Below, one piece after another: positions 14,199-23,263 of a stretch of DNA of 33,363 nt. Each line of letters opens with the position of its first letter. Within the stretch, counting starts at the first letter, position 1. The stretch covers positions 1 through 33,363 of the forward strand of contig CAOJZV010000012.1 in assembly GCA_948466255.1 (NCBI GenBank). Direction: 5' to 3'. This DNA comes from an uncultured Bacillota bacterium (lineage in GTDB: Bacteria > Bacillota_I > Bacilli_A > RF39 > UBA660). The notes beneath the pieces were generated by a model. The model ran no database searches, had not been told where the DNA came from, and saw only the letters and a program-made list of their open reading frames with translations. The position numbers and the translations under genes were made by a program.

Positions 14199-16925
14199 AT
14201 GGAATTAAAAGATACATTATTAATGCCACAAACAGAATTTAGTATGAGGGGAAATCTTCCAGAAAATGAACAAATTCAAAGAGAAACATGGGAACAGATG
14301 GATTTATATAATAAAATTAAAGAAAAAAATAAAGGTAATAAACCTTTTGTTTTACATGATGGTCCACCATATGCGAATGGAAATATTCACTTAGGTCATG
14401 CCTTTCAAAAAATTCTAAAAGATTTTATTAATCGTTCAAAAATGATGGAAGGATATTATGTGGAGTTTATTCCAGGTTGGGATACACATGGTCTTCCGAT
14501 TGAACATGCAGTTACTAAAACCGGAGTAAACCGTAAAGAAATGACAATCGCTAAGTTTAGAAAACTTTGTGAAGAATATGCTTTAGAACAAGTATCTAAA
14601 CAAAAAGATGATTTTAAAAGATTAAATGTAATCGCTGATTGGGAAAACCCATATATAACTTTAAAAAAAGAATATGAAGCAAAACAAATAGAAGTATTTG
14701 CTAAAATGGCAAAAAAGGGTTTGATCAAAAGTGGATTAAAACCAGTTTATTGGTCACCAAGTAGTGAAACAGCTTTAGCTGAGGCCGAAATTGAATATAA
14801 AGATAGAAAAGATCCATCAATCTATGTAGCTTTTGATATAACTGAAGGAAATGATTTTGTAAAAGAAGGCGATAAATTAATTATCTGGACTACAACACCA
14901 TGGACACTTCCTGGGAACACTGGAGTATGTGTTGGTGAAAATTTAGATTATTCAAGGGTAAAAGTTGGTGATGATTATTATATCGTTGCTACTGAACTAA
15001 TTAAACCATTAATGGAAGAATTCGGAATAGAAAAATCTAGAAAACTAAAAACCTTCAAAGGAAAAGATTTAGTAGGAGTTATTTATAAACATCCATTTAT
15101 GGATAGAACTAGCCCAGTAGTTATTGGACATCATGTAACTTTAGAATCAGGGACAGGTTTAGTTCACACAGCTCCATCTTATGGTGAAGATGACTTTATT
15201 GTTGGAAAAAACAATGATCTTTTAATGGTAAATGGAGTAGATGATAAAGGTGTATTAAATAAAGAATCAGGTATGTTTAGTGGACTATTTTTTGAAGATG
15301 CTAATAAGGAAATAACTAAATGGTTAGACGAAAATGGTTATTTAGTTAAATTAAAATTTATTAAACACTCATATCCACACGATTGGAGAACAAAAGGACC
15401 AGTTATTTTTAGAGCTACTAAGCAATGGTTTTGTAGTGTTGATAAAATAAGAGAAGATTTACTAAATGAAATAGATGAAAAAATTAAATTCCATACTTCA
15501 TGGGGGAAAACAAGAATTTATAATATGATTAGAGATAGAGGAGATTGGTGTATTTCTAGACAAAGAGCTTGGGGAGTACCTATTCCGATTTTCTATGCTG
15601 AAGATGGAACAGAAATTGTTGACTATGACGTTATGATGCATGTTTCAAAATTATTTAGAGAACATGGTTCAAATATTTGGTTTAAAAAGAAAGCTGTAGA
15701 TTTACTTCCAAAAGGTTATACAAATGAACATAGTCCAAAAGGTAAATTTACAAAAGAAACTGATATTATGGATGTATGGTTTGACTCTGGTTCATCATTT
15801 GCTGGAGTACTTCAAGAAAGAGGTATGAATTTTCCAGCTGATATTTATCTAGAAGGTTCAGATCAATATCGTGGTTGGTTTAATTCGTCATTAATTTGTG
15901 GTATGGCCAATGATGGAAAAAGTCCATATAAAGAATTACTTTCAACAGGTTTTGTATTAGATGGTAAAGGCAATAAGATGAGTAAGAGTCTTGGTAATGT
16001 TGTACAGCCTATGAAAGTAGTATCTAAACATGGTTCAGATATTTTAAGACTTTGGGCTGCTAGTGTAGATTTTACAGAAGATGTAAGATTTAGTGATGAA
16101 TTACTTAATCAAGTGAAAGAAAGCTATCGTAAAATTAGAAATACTTATAGATTTATGCTAGGAAACTTATTTGATTTTGATCCTAAAAAAGATAAGGTAT
16201 CTTATGATAAAATGCCATATTCTGATAAACTAATGATGATTCAGTTAAATGAACTTACAAAAAAAATTAGAAATAGTTATGATGATTATGATTTTGATGA
16301 AATTTATAAATTAATTAATAATTATATTTCATCACTATCAAATTTCTATTTAGATTTCACAAAAGATATTTTATATATAGACAAGGCAGATTCATTAGAA
16401 AGAAGAAGTGTACAAACAGTATTATATGAAACTCTTTATGCACTTATAAGATTAATGGCTCCAATACTTCCATATACAAGTGAAGAAGTATATAAATTAC
16501 TTCCGGGTACAAAAGAGGAATCAGTTCATTTAGAAAACTTCCCAGATGTAATTATGTATAAAGATAAAGAAGAAATAGAAGAAATGTGGACAGTATTCTT
16601 TAGTATCAAAGATGACGTATATAAAGCTTTAGAGGAGGCTCGTAACGATAAGATTATTGGTAAATCATTAGAAGCTAAAGTATTTATTAATTTAAGAGAC
16701 GAAGATAAAGAAGTATTAAAACCAATTTTACCTAATTTAAAACAATTATTAATTGTATCTGATGTTGTAATAACACCAAATGAACTTAAGAAGTATGATT
16801 ACTGTGAAGTAGACGTTCAAAAATTTAATGGTAAAAGATGTGAAAGATGTTGGAATTATTTTGATGAAAGATATATCATTGATGATATTTGTCCAAGATG
16901 TCATGAAGTAATACAAGAAGACTAG
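14199..16925 (+). CDS. ileS: Isoleucyl-tRNA synthetase
   Basis: This 908-residue class I synthetase has the HIGH motif as HLGH (residues 64-67), KMSKS at about 593-597, and the CP1 editing domain between them (WTTTPWTLPGNTG near 229-241). A C-terminal zinc-binding pair CERCW...CPRC occupies about 880-903. Length and order are standard for bacterial IleRS of the Bacilli type. SD AAGGAG. Controlled by the isoleucine T-box and ended by its own terminator. Confidence 0.97.
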   Translation: MELKDTLLMPQTEFSMRGNLPENEQIQRETWEQMDLYNKIKEKNKGNKPFVLHDGPPYANGNIHLGHAFQKILKDFINRSKMMEGYYVEFIPGWDTHGLPIEHAVTKTGVNRKEMTIAKFRKLCEEYALEQVSKQKDDFKRLNVIADWENPYITLKKEYEAKQIEVFAKMAKKGLIKSGLKPVYWSPSSETALAEAEIEYKDRKDPSIYVAFDITEGNDFVKEGDKLIIWTTTPWTLPGNTGVCVGENLDYSRVKVGDDYYIVATELIKPLMEEFGIEKSRKLKTFKGKDLVGVIYKHPFMDRTSPVVIGHHVTLESGTGLVHTAPSYGEDDFIVGKNNDLLMVNGVDDKGVLNKESGMFSGLFFEDANKEITKWLDENGYLVKLKFIKHSYPHDWRTKGPVIFRATKQWFCSVDKIREDLLNEIDEKIKFHTSWGKTRIYNMIRDRGDWCISRQRAWGVPIPIFYAEDGTEIVDYDVMMHVSKLFREHGSNIWFKKKAVDLLPKGYTNEHSPKGKFTKETDIMDVWFDSGSSFAGVLQERGMNFPADIYLEGSDQYRGWFNSSLICGMANDGKSPYKELLSTGFVLDGKGNKMSKSLGNVVQPMKVVSKHGSDILRLWAASVDFTEDVRFSDELLNQVKESYRKIRNTYRFMLGNLFDFDPKKDKVSYDKMPYSDKLMMIQLNELTKKIRNSYDDYDFDEIYKLINNYISSLSNFYLDFTKDILYIDKADSLERRSVQTVLYETLYALIRLMAPILPYTSEEVYKLLPGTKEESVHLENFPDVIMYKDKEEIEEMWTVFFSIKDDVYKALEEARNDKIIGKSLEAKVFINLRDEDKEVLKPILPNLKQLLIVSDVVITPNELKKYDYCEVDVQKFNGKRCERCWNYFDERYIIDDICPRCHEVIQED

Positions 16926-16942
16926 TTATCTAGTCTTTTTTT
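16920..16942 (+). terminator. Terminator of ileS
   Basis: GACTAG (16920-16925) / CTAGTC (16930-16935), 4-nt loop, then 7 T. The stop codon lies in the 5' arm. Confidence 0.85.
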
Positions 16943-16978
16943 GTGTACAATTTTTTACATATTTACTCTTAAAACTAC

Positions 16979-17008
16979 TTGCCAAACCAGGGGGGGGGGG
17001 GGTATAAT
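16979..17008 (+). promoter_or_regulatory. Promoter with 13-G homopolymer spacer (candidate phase-variable promoter 2)
   Basis: TTGCCA (16979-16984), AACCA, 13 consecutive G (16990-17002), then TATAAT (17003-17008). The spacer is 18 nt, near optimal, so this length is predicted to be active; 12 G would give 17 nt. The 20 nt upstream (TTTACT-CTTAAAACTAC) align with the same stretch of the promoter at 4422, so the cassettes are homologous. Confidence 0.75.
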
Positions 17009-17030
17009 AAAAATACAAATATAATAAGCA

Positions 17031-17059
17031 TTGAATAAAGTGTTATTATTCGTTATAAT
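17031..17059 (+). promoter_or_regulatory. Second, tract-independent promoter of paralog 3
   Basis: TTGAAT (17031-17036), a 17-nt spacer and TATAAT (17054-17059) lie between the poly-G promoter and the gene. An imperfect inverted repeat (ATAATAAGCA near 17021-17030 and TGTTATTAT near 17041-17049) brackets its -35. This stretch is absent from the copy at 4422, which has only a short leader. Confidence 0.55.
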
Positions 17060-17108
17060 AGTATAAAGATAAGCAAATAGGAAATATTAAAAAGTATAGG
17101 TGAAAAAT

Positions 17109-18095
17109 ATGAGAAGAAGAAGACGAAGAAAACAAAGAAAGATAATAATAATATCAAGTCTAACATTATTATTAATAATGACAGTAGGCTATGCCGCTTT
17201 TCAAACAAATATAAATATAACAGCTAAAGGAAATATATTAGAAAAAGGAATAACGATAAATGAACTAAAAAATAAAGTAACAACATCAGGTGATGGATTA
17301 TATAAAGACACATATGAAACAAATAGATATATTTATAGAGGAGCAAATCCAGATAACTATATAACATTTAACAATGAATTATGGAGAATAATTTCTATAG
17401 AAAATGATAATACATTAAAAATAATAAGAAACGAAAGTATTGGAAATATGCCATATGATACAGATAACAGGTATCAAGAAAATGGATATTGTAGCCATGA
17501 ATATAATAAAACTCACGGATGTAATGTATGGGGGAGTAAAACAACAATGTTAGATACGAATGGAAATAACATAACAAAATTAATGCCTTTTAATGAACAA
17601 ATGGAACGAATTCTACCTGAAAAAGAAGGTACTTTAAATACTTATTTAAATACAGAATATTATAATAACTTATCTAATGATAAAGAAAAAATAGTTATTC
17701 ATAGATGGAATGTTGGTCAAATAATGTTAACAACAAATCAAACGTTGGAAACAGACATATCTCAGGAAAAAGCAAATAAATGGGATGGGAAAGTTGCTTT
17801 AATAAATGGTTCTGATTATCTTAAAGCAAGTCTTAATAGTGAATGTAAAGGCTTATATTTTTCACGTGTAAGTCCGTATCCTTGTAAGGATATTAATTGG
17901 CTACTTAGAACTTCATGGACAATATCAAGCGGATATTTCCAACATAGTCAGTGGAATATAGCTAATAAGAGTTCTGGGGCCCTTGGCCACAGTTTTACAA
18001 ATGGTGAGGCGGGTATATATCCAACACTTCATTTAAATTCAAATATAATATTAACTGGGAAAGGTACAGAAACAAAGCCATATGTGATACATTAA
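17109..18095 (+). CDS. DUF6273-like surface protein, paralog 3
   Basis: The ATG at 17109 is chosen because AGGTG (17098-17102) is its SD; the GTG at 17100 overlaps that SD. The 328-residue protein begins with an Arg/Lys-rich stretch and a hydrophobic segment ending VGYAAFQTNINI. Up to about residue 100 it is nearly identical to paralog 2 (GITINELKNKVTTSGDGLY, GANPDNYITFNNE). After that it carries a Cys pair (GYC...GCNVWG, shared with paralog 1), TLNTYLNTEYYN, GKVALINGSDYL, a second Cys pair, LLRTSWTIS and the C-terminal PTLHLNSNIIL. Motif order suggests a DUF6273-like extracellular domain. Function unknown; a switchable surface antigen or adhesin is inference. Confidence 0.75.
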   Translation: MRRRRRRKQRKIIIISSLTLLLIMTVGYAAFQTNINITAKGNILEKGITINELKNKVTTSGDGLYKDTYETNRYIYRGANPDNYITFNNELWRIISIENDNTLKIIRNESIGNMPYDTDNRYQENGYCSHEYNKTHGCNVWGSKTTMLDTNGNNITKLMPFNEQMERILPEKEGTLNTYLNTEYYNNLSNDKEKIVIHRWNVGQIMLTTNQTLETDISQEKANKWDGKVALINGSDYLKASLNSECKGLYFSRVSPYPCKDINWLLRTSWTISSGYFQHSQWNIANKSSGALGHSFTNGEAGIYPTLHLNSNIILTGKGTETKPYVIH

Positions 18096-18099
18096 TAAT

Positions 18100-18144
18100 A
18101 AAGCAATCATTCACATATATTTACAGTAGTGGTTGCTTTTTTTT
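18100..18144 (+). terminator. Terminator of paralog 3
   Basis: AAAGCAA (18100-18106) pairs with TTGCTTT (18133-18139) across a 26-nt loop, followed by an extended T-run. Confidence 0.6.
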
Positions 18145-18184
18145 CTAAAATATGTTAAATTATATAAAGCTGGGAGGAATTAAT

Positions 18185-18403
18185 ATGCAAATATTGTTAA
18201 TTATACTTTCTATTCTTTTAATCGCGATAGTAATATTACAAAGTGGTAAATCTGCAACCGCAAGTAGTAGTATAATGGGTGGTAATGATGACTTATTTGC
18301 AAATCGTAAAGAAAGAGGTAGTGAATTATTTATTACTAGACTTACATGGGTTTTAGGCTTTGCTTTCTTTATTGTTTGTATTTTAATGGAATTTGTATTA
18401 TAA
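18185..18403 (+). CDS. secG: Preprotein translocase subunit SecG
   Basis: The 72-residue protein from the ATG at 18185 (SD GGGAGG, 18171-18176) has two membrane helices joined by the conserved loop. VILQSGK is followed by a Ser/Ala/Gly-rich stretch ending IMGGNDDLF, then a second helix after TRLTW. SecG is the auxiliary subunit of SecYEG. The longer frame from 18152 lacks an SD. Confidence 0.93.
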   Translation: MQILLIILSILLIAIVILQSGKSATASSSIMGGNDDLFANRKERGSELFITRLTWVLGFAFFIVCILMEFVL

Positions 18404-18436
18404 TAGTCTTAGTAAATTGAGGGCTATTATTTTTTT
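18401..18436 (+). terminator. Terminator of secG
   Basis: TAATAGTC (18401-18408) / GGGCTATTA (18421-18429), then 7 T. The stem begins within the stop region. Confidence 0.65.
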
Positions 18437-18452
18437 GAAAAGGAGAGGTAGT

Positions 18453-18890
18453 ATGTCTGATTGTTCAGGAATCAAAACATATATTAGATTGGATGATTAT
18501 GATGTTTCAAAGTACATCGATTTAACGGAGAAAACTGATGATGAGCGTGCTGAAGAATTTGTAAGAACGATTGAGCTTGCAGTTGAAAGCTTTAAAAATC
18601 AAAAATATAGTGTACAAATATTTACAGACATTGTTCATGCTGCACACAATAAGGTAAGCGATATATTTGGTGAAATAGATTATAACGAAGATGCGCCATT
18701 ATTTGCGGTACTTAATGAAGAAGAAATTTATTTAAATTTTTATATAACAGTTGTATCTAATTTAGAAAAATTCAAAGAAGGAATTATATGTGTAGATGTT
18801 TTATATAATCAAATAGGTAATGAATATGAAACATTAAAAGTTGCTTTGGAATTAGAAATCAAACAAAAAACTAAAACAAATATTAAATAA
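18453..18890 (+). CDS. Hypothetical protein (145 residues)
   Basis: The start at 18453 follows SD AAGGAGAGG; upstream in-frame ATGs overlap the secG terminator. The soluble, acidic protein has no signal or membrane segment. It starts MSDCSGIKTYIRLDDYDVSKY and contains a likely helix (RAEEFVRTIELAVESF), a FTDIVHAAHNKVSDIFGEID segment and a C-terminal helix. I do not recognise the family. Position between secG and rlmN, with its own terminator, gives little hint. Confidence 0.7.
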   Translation: MSDCSGIKTYIRLDDYDVSKYIDLTEKTDDERAEEFVRTIELAVESFKNQKYSVQIFTDIVHAAHNKVSDIFGEIDYNEDAPLFAVLNEEEIYLNFYITVVSNLEKFKEGIICVDVLYNQIGNEYETLKVALELEIKQKTKTNIK

Positions 18891-18904
18891 TATTTGTTTT
18901 TTGT
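18873..18904 (+). terminator. Terminator of the 145-residue gene
   Basis: AAAACAAATATT (18873-18884) / AATATTTGTTTT (18889-18900) with a 4-nt loop and more T. Confidence 0.75.
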
Positions 18905-18944
18905 ATGGAAAAAAGTAGAAATTCTATTATTTTTCCTAAATTTT

Positions 18945-18953
18945 TGATATAAT
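18945..18953 (+). promoter_or_regulatory. Extended -10 promoter of the rlmN-rpe operon
   Basis: TG-A-TATAAT (18945-18953) directly upstream of SD AAGGTGGG and the ATG at 18970. No clear -35. Confidence 0.55.
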
Positions 18954-18969
18954 TAAATAAGGTGGGAAT

Positions 18970-19986
18970 ATGATATATGGACAAACTTTAGAAGATTTGG
19001 AAAATTATTTTACTCTCCTTGGTGAGAAAAAGTTTAAAGCTGTTCAAATATATGACTGGCTTTATAAAAAAAGGGTTAATTCTTTTGATGAAATGTCTAA
19101 TATAAAAAAAGATGTTATTTTAAAATTAAAAGAAGATTTTGAAATATCAAAACCTACTATAGTACAAAAACAAATCGGTGATGATGTTTATAAATATTTA
19201 TTTGAACTTGATGACGGAAATTTTGTGGAAGCTGCTTTGATGATTCATGATTATGGAAATAGTTTATGTGTTTCTTCACAAGTTGGTTGTAACATGGGGT
19301 GCGCTTTTTGTGAAAGTGGTAGACTTAAGAAAAAACGTAATTTAGAAGCTTTTGAAATGGTTGGTCAAATATTATTGGTTGAAGAAGATTTAAATATAAG
19401 AATTTCTCATGTGGTATTAATGGGGATAGGGGAACCTTTTGATAATTACGATAATGTTATGAAGTTTATTAATATTATTAATAGTGGAAAAGGTATTGAT
19501 ATAGGTGCTAGACATATAACAGTTTCAACATGCGGAATTGTTCCTAAAATCTATGAATTTGCCGATAGTAAGTTGCAAGTGAATTTAGCTATTAGTCTGC
19601 ATGCGCCCAATGATGAGCTTAGAAGTAAACTAATGAAAATAAATAAAGTTTATAAAATAGATGATGTAATAAAAGGAGTAAAGTATTACATAGATAAAAC
19701 AAATAGAAGAGTAACTTTTGAATATATTATGCTTAAAGGTATTAATGATAATAAAAAGTGTGCATTAGAACTTGCTAGTTTACTTAAAGGTTTGAATGCT
19801 TATGTTAATTTAATTCCTTATAATGAAACTAGTCATATAGATTTTAAAAAAACATCTAATGACAATGTTATGAGGTTTTATGATATATTAAAGAAAAATA
19901 AAATTAATGTTACTGTTAGAAGAGAATTTGGCTCTGAGATTAGTGCGGCATGTGGACAACTTAGGGCAAGTCAGGAGGAAAAATAA
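18970..19986 (+). CDS. rlmN: Dual-specificity RNA methyltransferase RlmN
   Basis: The 338-residue radical-SAM enzyme has the [4Fe-4S] motif CxxxCxxC at Cys107, 111 and 114 and the C-terminal methyl-carrying Cys328 (SAACGQL). It methylates A2503 of 23S rRNA and A37 of some tRNAs. The stop overlaps the start of prpC by 1 nt (TAATG), opening a tightly packed operon rlmN-prpC-prkC-rsgA-rpe, the order seen in Bacilli. Confidence 0.95.
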   Translation: MIYGQTLEDLENYFTLLGEKKFKAVQIYDWLYKKRVNSFDEMSNIKKDVILKLKEDFEISKPTIVQKQIGDDVYKYLFELDDGNFVEAALMIHDYGNSLCVSSQVGCNMGCAFCESGRLKKKRNLEAFEMVGQILLVEEDLNIRISHVVLMGIGEPFDNYDNVMKFINIINSGKGIDIGARHITVSTCGIVPKIYEFADSKLQVNLAISLHAPNDELRSKLMKINKVYKIDDVIKGVKYYIDKTNRRVTFEYIMLKGINDNKKCALELASLLKGLNAYVNLIPYNETSHIDFKKTSNDNVMRFYDILKKNKINVTVRREFGSEISAACGQLRASQEEK

Positions 19987-20720
19987 TGGAATATTCTTAT
20001 TTAACTGATCCAGGAAAGGTAAGAGATCATAACGAAGATAGTGTCACTATTGTTAAAAATAGTTCTGGAGAAATTTTAATGGCTGTGGCTGATGGTATGG
20101 GCGGTCATAAAGGTGGAGAAATTGCTTCTTCAATAGCTATTGGAAATATTGGTAAACGTTTTATGGCTACTAGTACAGTGGGTAATAAAGAAGATGCTAT
20201 TAATTTTATTAAAGAAATCGTAAGTGAAGCTAATGTGTTATTATATAGATATACTAATGAAAACCCTGAAAGTATGGGGATGGGAACTACTTTAGTACTT
20301 GCCTTAATTACAAAGGATTTCTTATTATTTGGAAATATCGGAGATTCTTCTGGCTTTGTAGTTAAAGAAGGTAAACTATATAAAATAACTACGGACCATA
20401 CGTTAGTTAATTTATTAGTTAAATCTGGCGAACTTACTGAAGAAGAGGCTAAAAATCATCCGCGTAAAAATGTATTAATGCGTGCTTTAGGTGCTAACAT
20501 GAATGTTGAAATGGATGTATTTGATGTTGAAACAGAAATTGATGGAATACTTTTATGTAGTGATGGACTAACCAATATGCTTGAAGTAGAACAAATAGAA
20601 AAAGTTATAGATGGAAATGCACCTCTCGATGAGAAGTTACAAAAACTTATTTTAAAGAGTAATAATCGTGGTGGTACAGATAATATATCAGTCGCATATT
20701 TGACAAAGGAGGCTAAATAA
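19986..20720 (+). CDS. prpC: PP2C-type Ser/Thr protein phosphatase
   Basis: The 244-residue protein has the PP2C motifs DGMGGHKGGE (metal site), GDSSG, TTDHTLV, LCSDGLTNM and GGTDNIS. It reverses phosphorylation by the PASTA kinase encoded next to it. The usual GDSR motif reads GDSS. Overlaps both neighbours by 1 nt. Confidence 0.95.
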   Translation: MEYSYLTDPGKVRDHNEDSVTIVKNSSGEILMAVADGMGGHKGGEIASSIAIGNIGKRFMATSTVGNKEDAINFIKEIVSEANVLLYRYTNENPESMGMGTTLVLALITKDFLLFGNIGDSSGFVVKEGKLYKITTDHTLVNLLVKSGELTEEEAKNHPRKNVLMRALGANMNVEMDVFDVETEIDGILLCSDGLTNMLEVEQIEKVIDGNAPLDEKLQKLILKSNNRGGTDNISVAYLTKEAK

Positions 20721-22426
20721 TGATGATAAGTAAAGGGCAAAAAATTAATGATCGTTATGAAATTATTCGTTTAATTGGCGAAGGTGGTATGGCTAATGTA
20801 TATTTAGCTTATGATGTAATTTTAGATCGTAAAGTTGCAGTTAAAGTATTAAGAGGTGATTTAGCTGAAGATGAGAAATTCGTAAGAAGATTTCAAAGAG
20901 AGGCTATTGCTGCTAGTTCTTTAAGCCATCCTAATATTGTAGAGGTTTATGATGTTGGAGAAGATGATGGTAAATATTTTATTGTTATGGAATATGTTGA
21001 TGGTAAAACTTTAAAAAGCTTAATTAAGAAAAGAGGCGCACTTACTTTACCTGAGGTAATTGATATTATGTTACAACTTACTTCAGCTATTGGTTGTGCT
21101 CACGAAAGTTATATTATTCATCGTGATATTAAACCACAAAATGTTATTATTTTAGAAGATGGTAGAGTCAAAGTCATGGATTTTGGTATTGCAGCTCAGC
21201 TTAATAGTAATGATTTAACTCAAACTAATAGTGTTATGGGTACTGTATATTATTTACCTCCTGAGCAAGCTAATGGTAATGTAACTACTGCTAAAAGTGA
21301 TATATATTCTTTGGGTATTTTAATGTATGAACTTGTTGTTGGTAAAGTACCTTTTAAGGGTGATAGTCCTGTAGAAGTTGCAATTAAACAAATGCGTGAA
21401 AAAATTCCTGATATCACTTTAGCTAATCCTGATATCCCACAATCTATTGAAAATATAATTTTGAGAGCTTGTGCTAAAAACCCTAAAAATAGATATGAAT
21501 CTATAGAAGAGATGCATAAAGATTTAGAAACTGCTTTAGATTCAGACCGTTTTAATGAAGCAAGAGTAGTCTATGAGTATCCAGAAAGTAACTTTGATGA
21601 ACCTGAAAAATTACCTGCTAATGCTAAACGAAGTGATCGTAATTCTGATAAAGATGAGGATAAAAAAGATAAAAGGCTTAATAAGATGACTAAAGTTTTA
21701 ATTGGTGTAGCTAGTGCTTTAGTTGTAGCTTTGTTATTTGTTTTTATTATTTATCCTAAGTTTATTTCAAAACCATCTATAGAAGTTCCTGATGTTTCTG
21801 ATATGTCAGTCTCTCAGGCAGAAAAAACTTTAGAAGATGAGGGGTTTCAAGTAGCTTCTAAAACAAAGAAAAAAGCTAGTGATGATATTAAGAAGGGGAA
21901 AGTTATTGAAACTGACCCTGAGGCTGGAAGAACAATTAAAAAGGGAAGTAAAATTACTTTAATTGTATCTAGCGGTAGTGAAAAGCTTAAAATCGAGGAT
22001 TATACTGGCGAAAACTATTATGAAGTTAAAGCTAAATTAGAAGCTGCAGGAATTACTGTTGAAACTGAAACTAAAGATACTATCAAAAGTGATTCTGCTA
22101 AAGAAAATATTATTTTAAGTCAAGATATAGAGCCTGGTAAAAAATTAGGGAAAGGTGATACTATTATTTTAACTATTCCTAACATTTATGAAGCTTACCC
22201 TGATTTTGTTAAAGAAGCAGCTACTGAAGATGATGTAAGAACTTTCTGTGCTAAACATGATATTAAATTGGAAGTTGGTTATCAAAGTGATGCACAAAAA
22301 TTGGATGGAACTGTTATTTATCAAAATCAAACTGCTGGTAGTAAGATTAATTCAGATTCTACTTTAAGAGTTACTATTGTAAGCAACATGCCATCATCAC
22401 CTGATTCTAATTCTGAGGATGAATAA
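20720..22426 (+). CDS. prkC: PASTA-domain Ser/Thr kinase PrkC
   Basis: The 568-residue protein has a cytoplasmic kinase domain (G-loop GEGGMANVY at 20-28, Lys42, HRDIKPQN from His134, MDFG), a Lys/Asp-rich linker, and one membrane helix (about residues 327-347). Three extracellular PASTA repeats follow (about 355-418, 419-487, 488-556). PASTA kinases sense muropeptides or lipid II and control wall growth and spore germination. SD AAAGGAGG at 20705-20712. Confidence 0.96.
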   Translation: MMISKGQKINDRYEIIRLIGEGGMANVYLAYDVILDRKVAVKVLRGDLAEDEKFVRRFQREAIAASSLSHPNIVEVYDVGEDDGKYFIVMEYVDGKTLKSLIKKRGALTLPEVIDIMLQLTSAIGCAHESYIIHRDIKPQNVIILEDGRVKVMDFGIAAQLNSNDLTQTNSVMGTVYYLPPEQANGNVTTAKSDIYSLGILMYELVVGKVPFKGDSPVEVAIKQMREKIPDITLANPDIPQSIENIILRACAKNPKNRYESIEEMHKDLETALDSDRFNEARVVYEYPESNFDEPEKLPANAKRSDRNSDKDEDKKDKRLNKMTKVLIGVASALVVALLFVFIIYPKFISKPSIEVPDVSDMSVSQAEKTLEDEGFQVASKTKKKASDDIKKGKVIETDPEAGRTIKKGSKITLIVSSGSEKLKIEDYTGENYYEVKAKLEAAGITVETETKDTIKSDSAKENIILSQDIEPGKKLGKGDTIILTIPNIYEAYPDFVKEAATEDDVRTFCAKHDIKLEVGYQSDAQKLDGTVIYQNQTAGSKINSDSTLRVTIVSNMPSSPDSNSEDE

Positions 22427-23259
22427 TGGCTAGAGGTAGAATTGTTAAACAAATTAGTAATACTTATACAGTAGATTTTGAAGGGGAAATTTATGAGTGT
22501 AAGGCTAGAGGAAAATTTCGTAATATTAATGTGACACCTTTAGTTGGTGACTTTGTTAACTTTGATATTGATAATAATTATATATTAGAAGTATTACCTA
22601 GAAAAAATGAGCTTACAAGACCTAGTATTTGTAATATAGATCAGGCAGTAATTATCTCTAGTTTGAAACAGCCGGATTTTGATACAAATTTACTTGATAA
22701 GTTACTTTGTATTATAGAATTTAATAATATTAAACCAATTATTATTTTTACAAAAGGTGATTTACTTAGTAAAAGTGAAATGGCTGATTTTAAAAAATAC
22801 TATGATTATTATAAAAAATATTATGAAGTTTATATGAATACCGAACTTTCAAAAATTAAGAAAATATTTAATAATAAAGTAAGTGTCTTTACTGGCCAAA
22901 GTGGGGCAGGTAAAAGTACTTTACTTAATAATTTAGATAAATCTCTTAATATTAAAATAGGAGAAATATCTTTAGCTTTAAATCGTGGAAGGCATACTAC
23001 AAGACATACCTCATTATTAAAAATATATGATGGTTTAGTTGCTGATACTCCAGGTTTTTCGGCTTTAAATTTTGGGGAAATGACACCTAGTGATATTAGA
23101 GATAATTTTACTGAATTTAATGATTATAGAGGTGAGTGTAAATACAAGGACTGTATGCATAATAAAGAAGATGATTGTATTATTAAAGACAAAGTATTAG
23201 AGGGCACTATATTGAACTCTCGTTATCAAAATTATATAAATTTTATAAATAAGGGGTGA
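22426..23259 (+). CDS. rsgA: Ribosome small subunit-dependent GTPase RsgA
   Basis: The 277-residue circularly permuted GTPase has an N-terminal OB fold, a P-loop GQSGAGKST at 157-165, DTPGF, and the C-terminal zinc knuckle Cys238, Cys243, His245, Cys251. It acts in 30S maturation. B. subtilis CpgA (YloQ) has the same place after prkC. Confidence 0.95.
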   Translation: MARGRIVKQISNTYTVDFEGEIYECKARGKFRNINVTPLVGDFVNFDIDNNYILEVLPRKNELTRPSICNIDQAVIISSLKQPDFDTNLLDKLLCIIEFNNIKPIIIFTKGDLLSKSEMADFKKYYDYYKKYYEVYMNTELSKIKKIFNNKVSVFTGQSGAGKSTLLNNLDKSLNIKIGEISLALNRGRHTTRHTSLLKIYDGLVADTPGFSALNFGEMTPSDIRDNFTEFNDYRGECKYKDCMHNKEDDCIIKDKVLEGTILNSRYQNYINFINKG

Positions 23260-23263
23260 TTCT

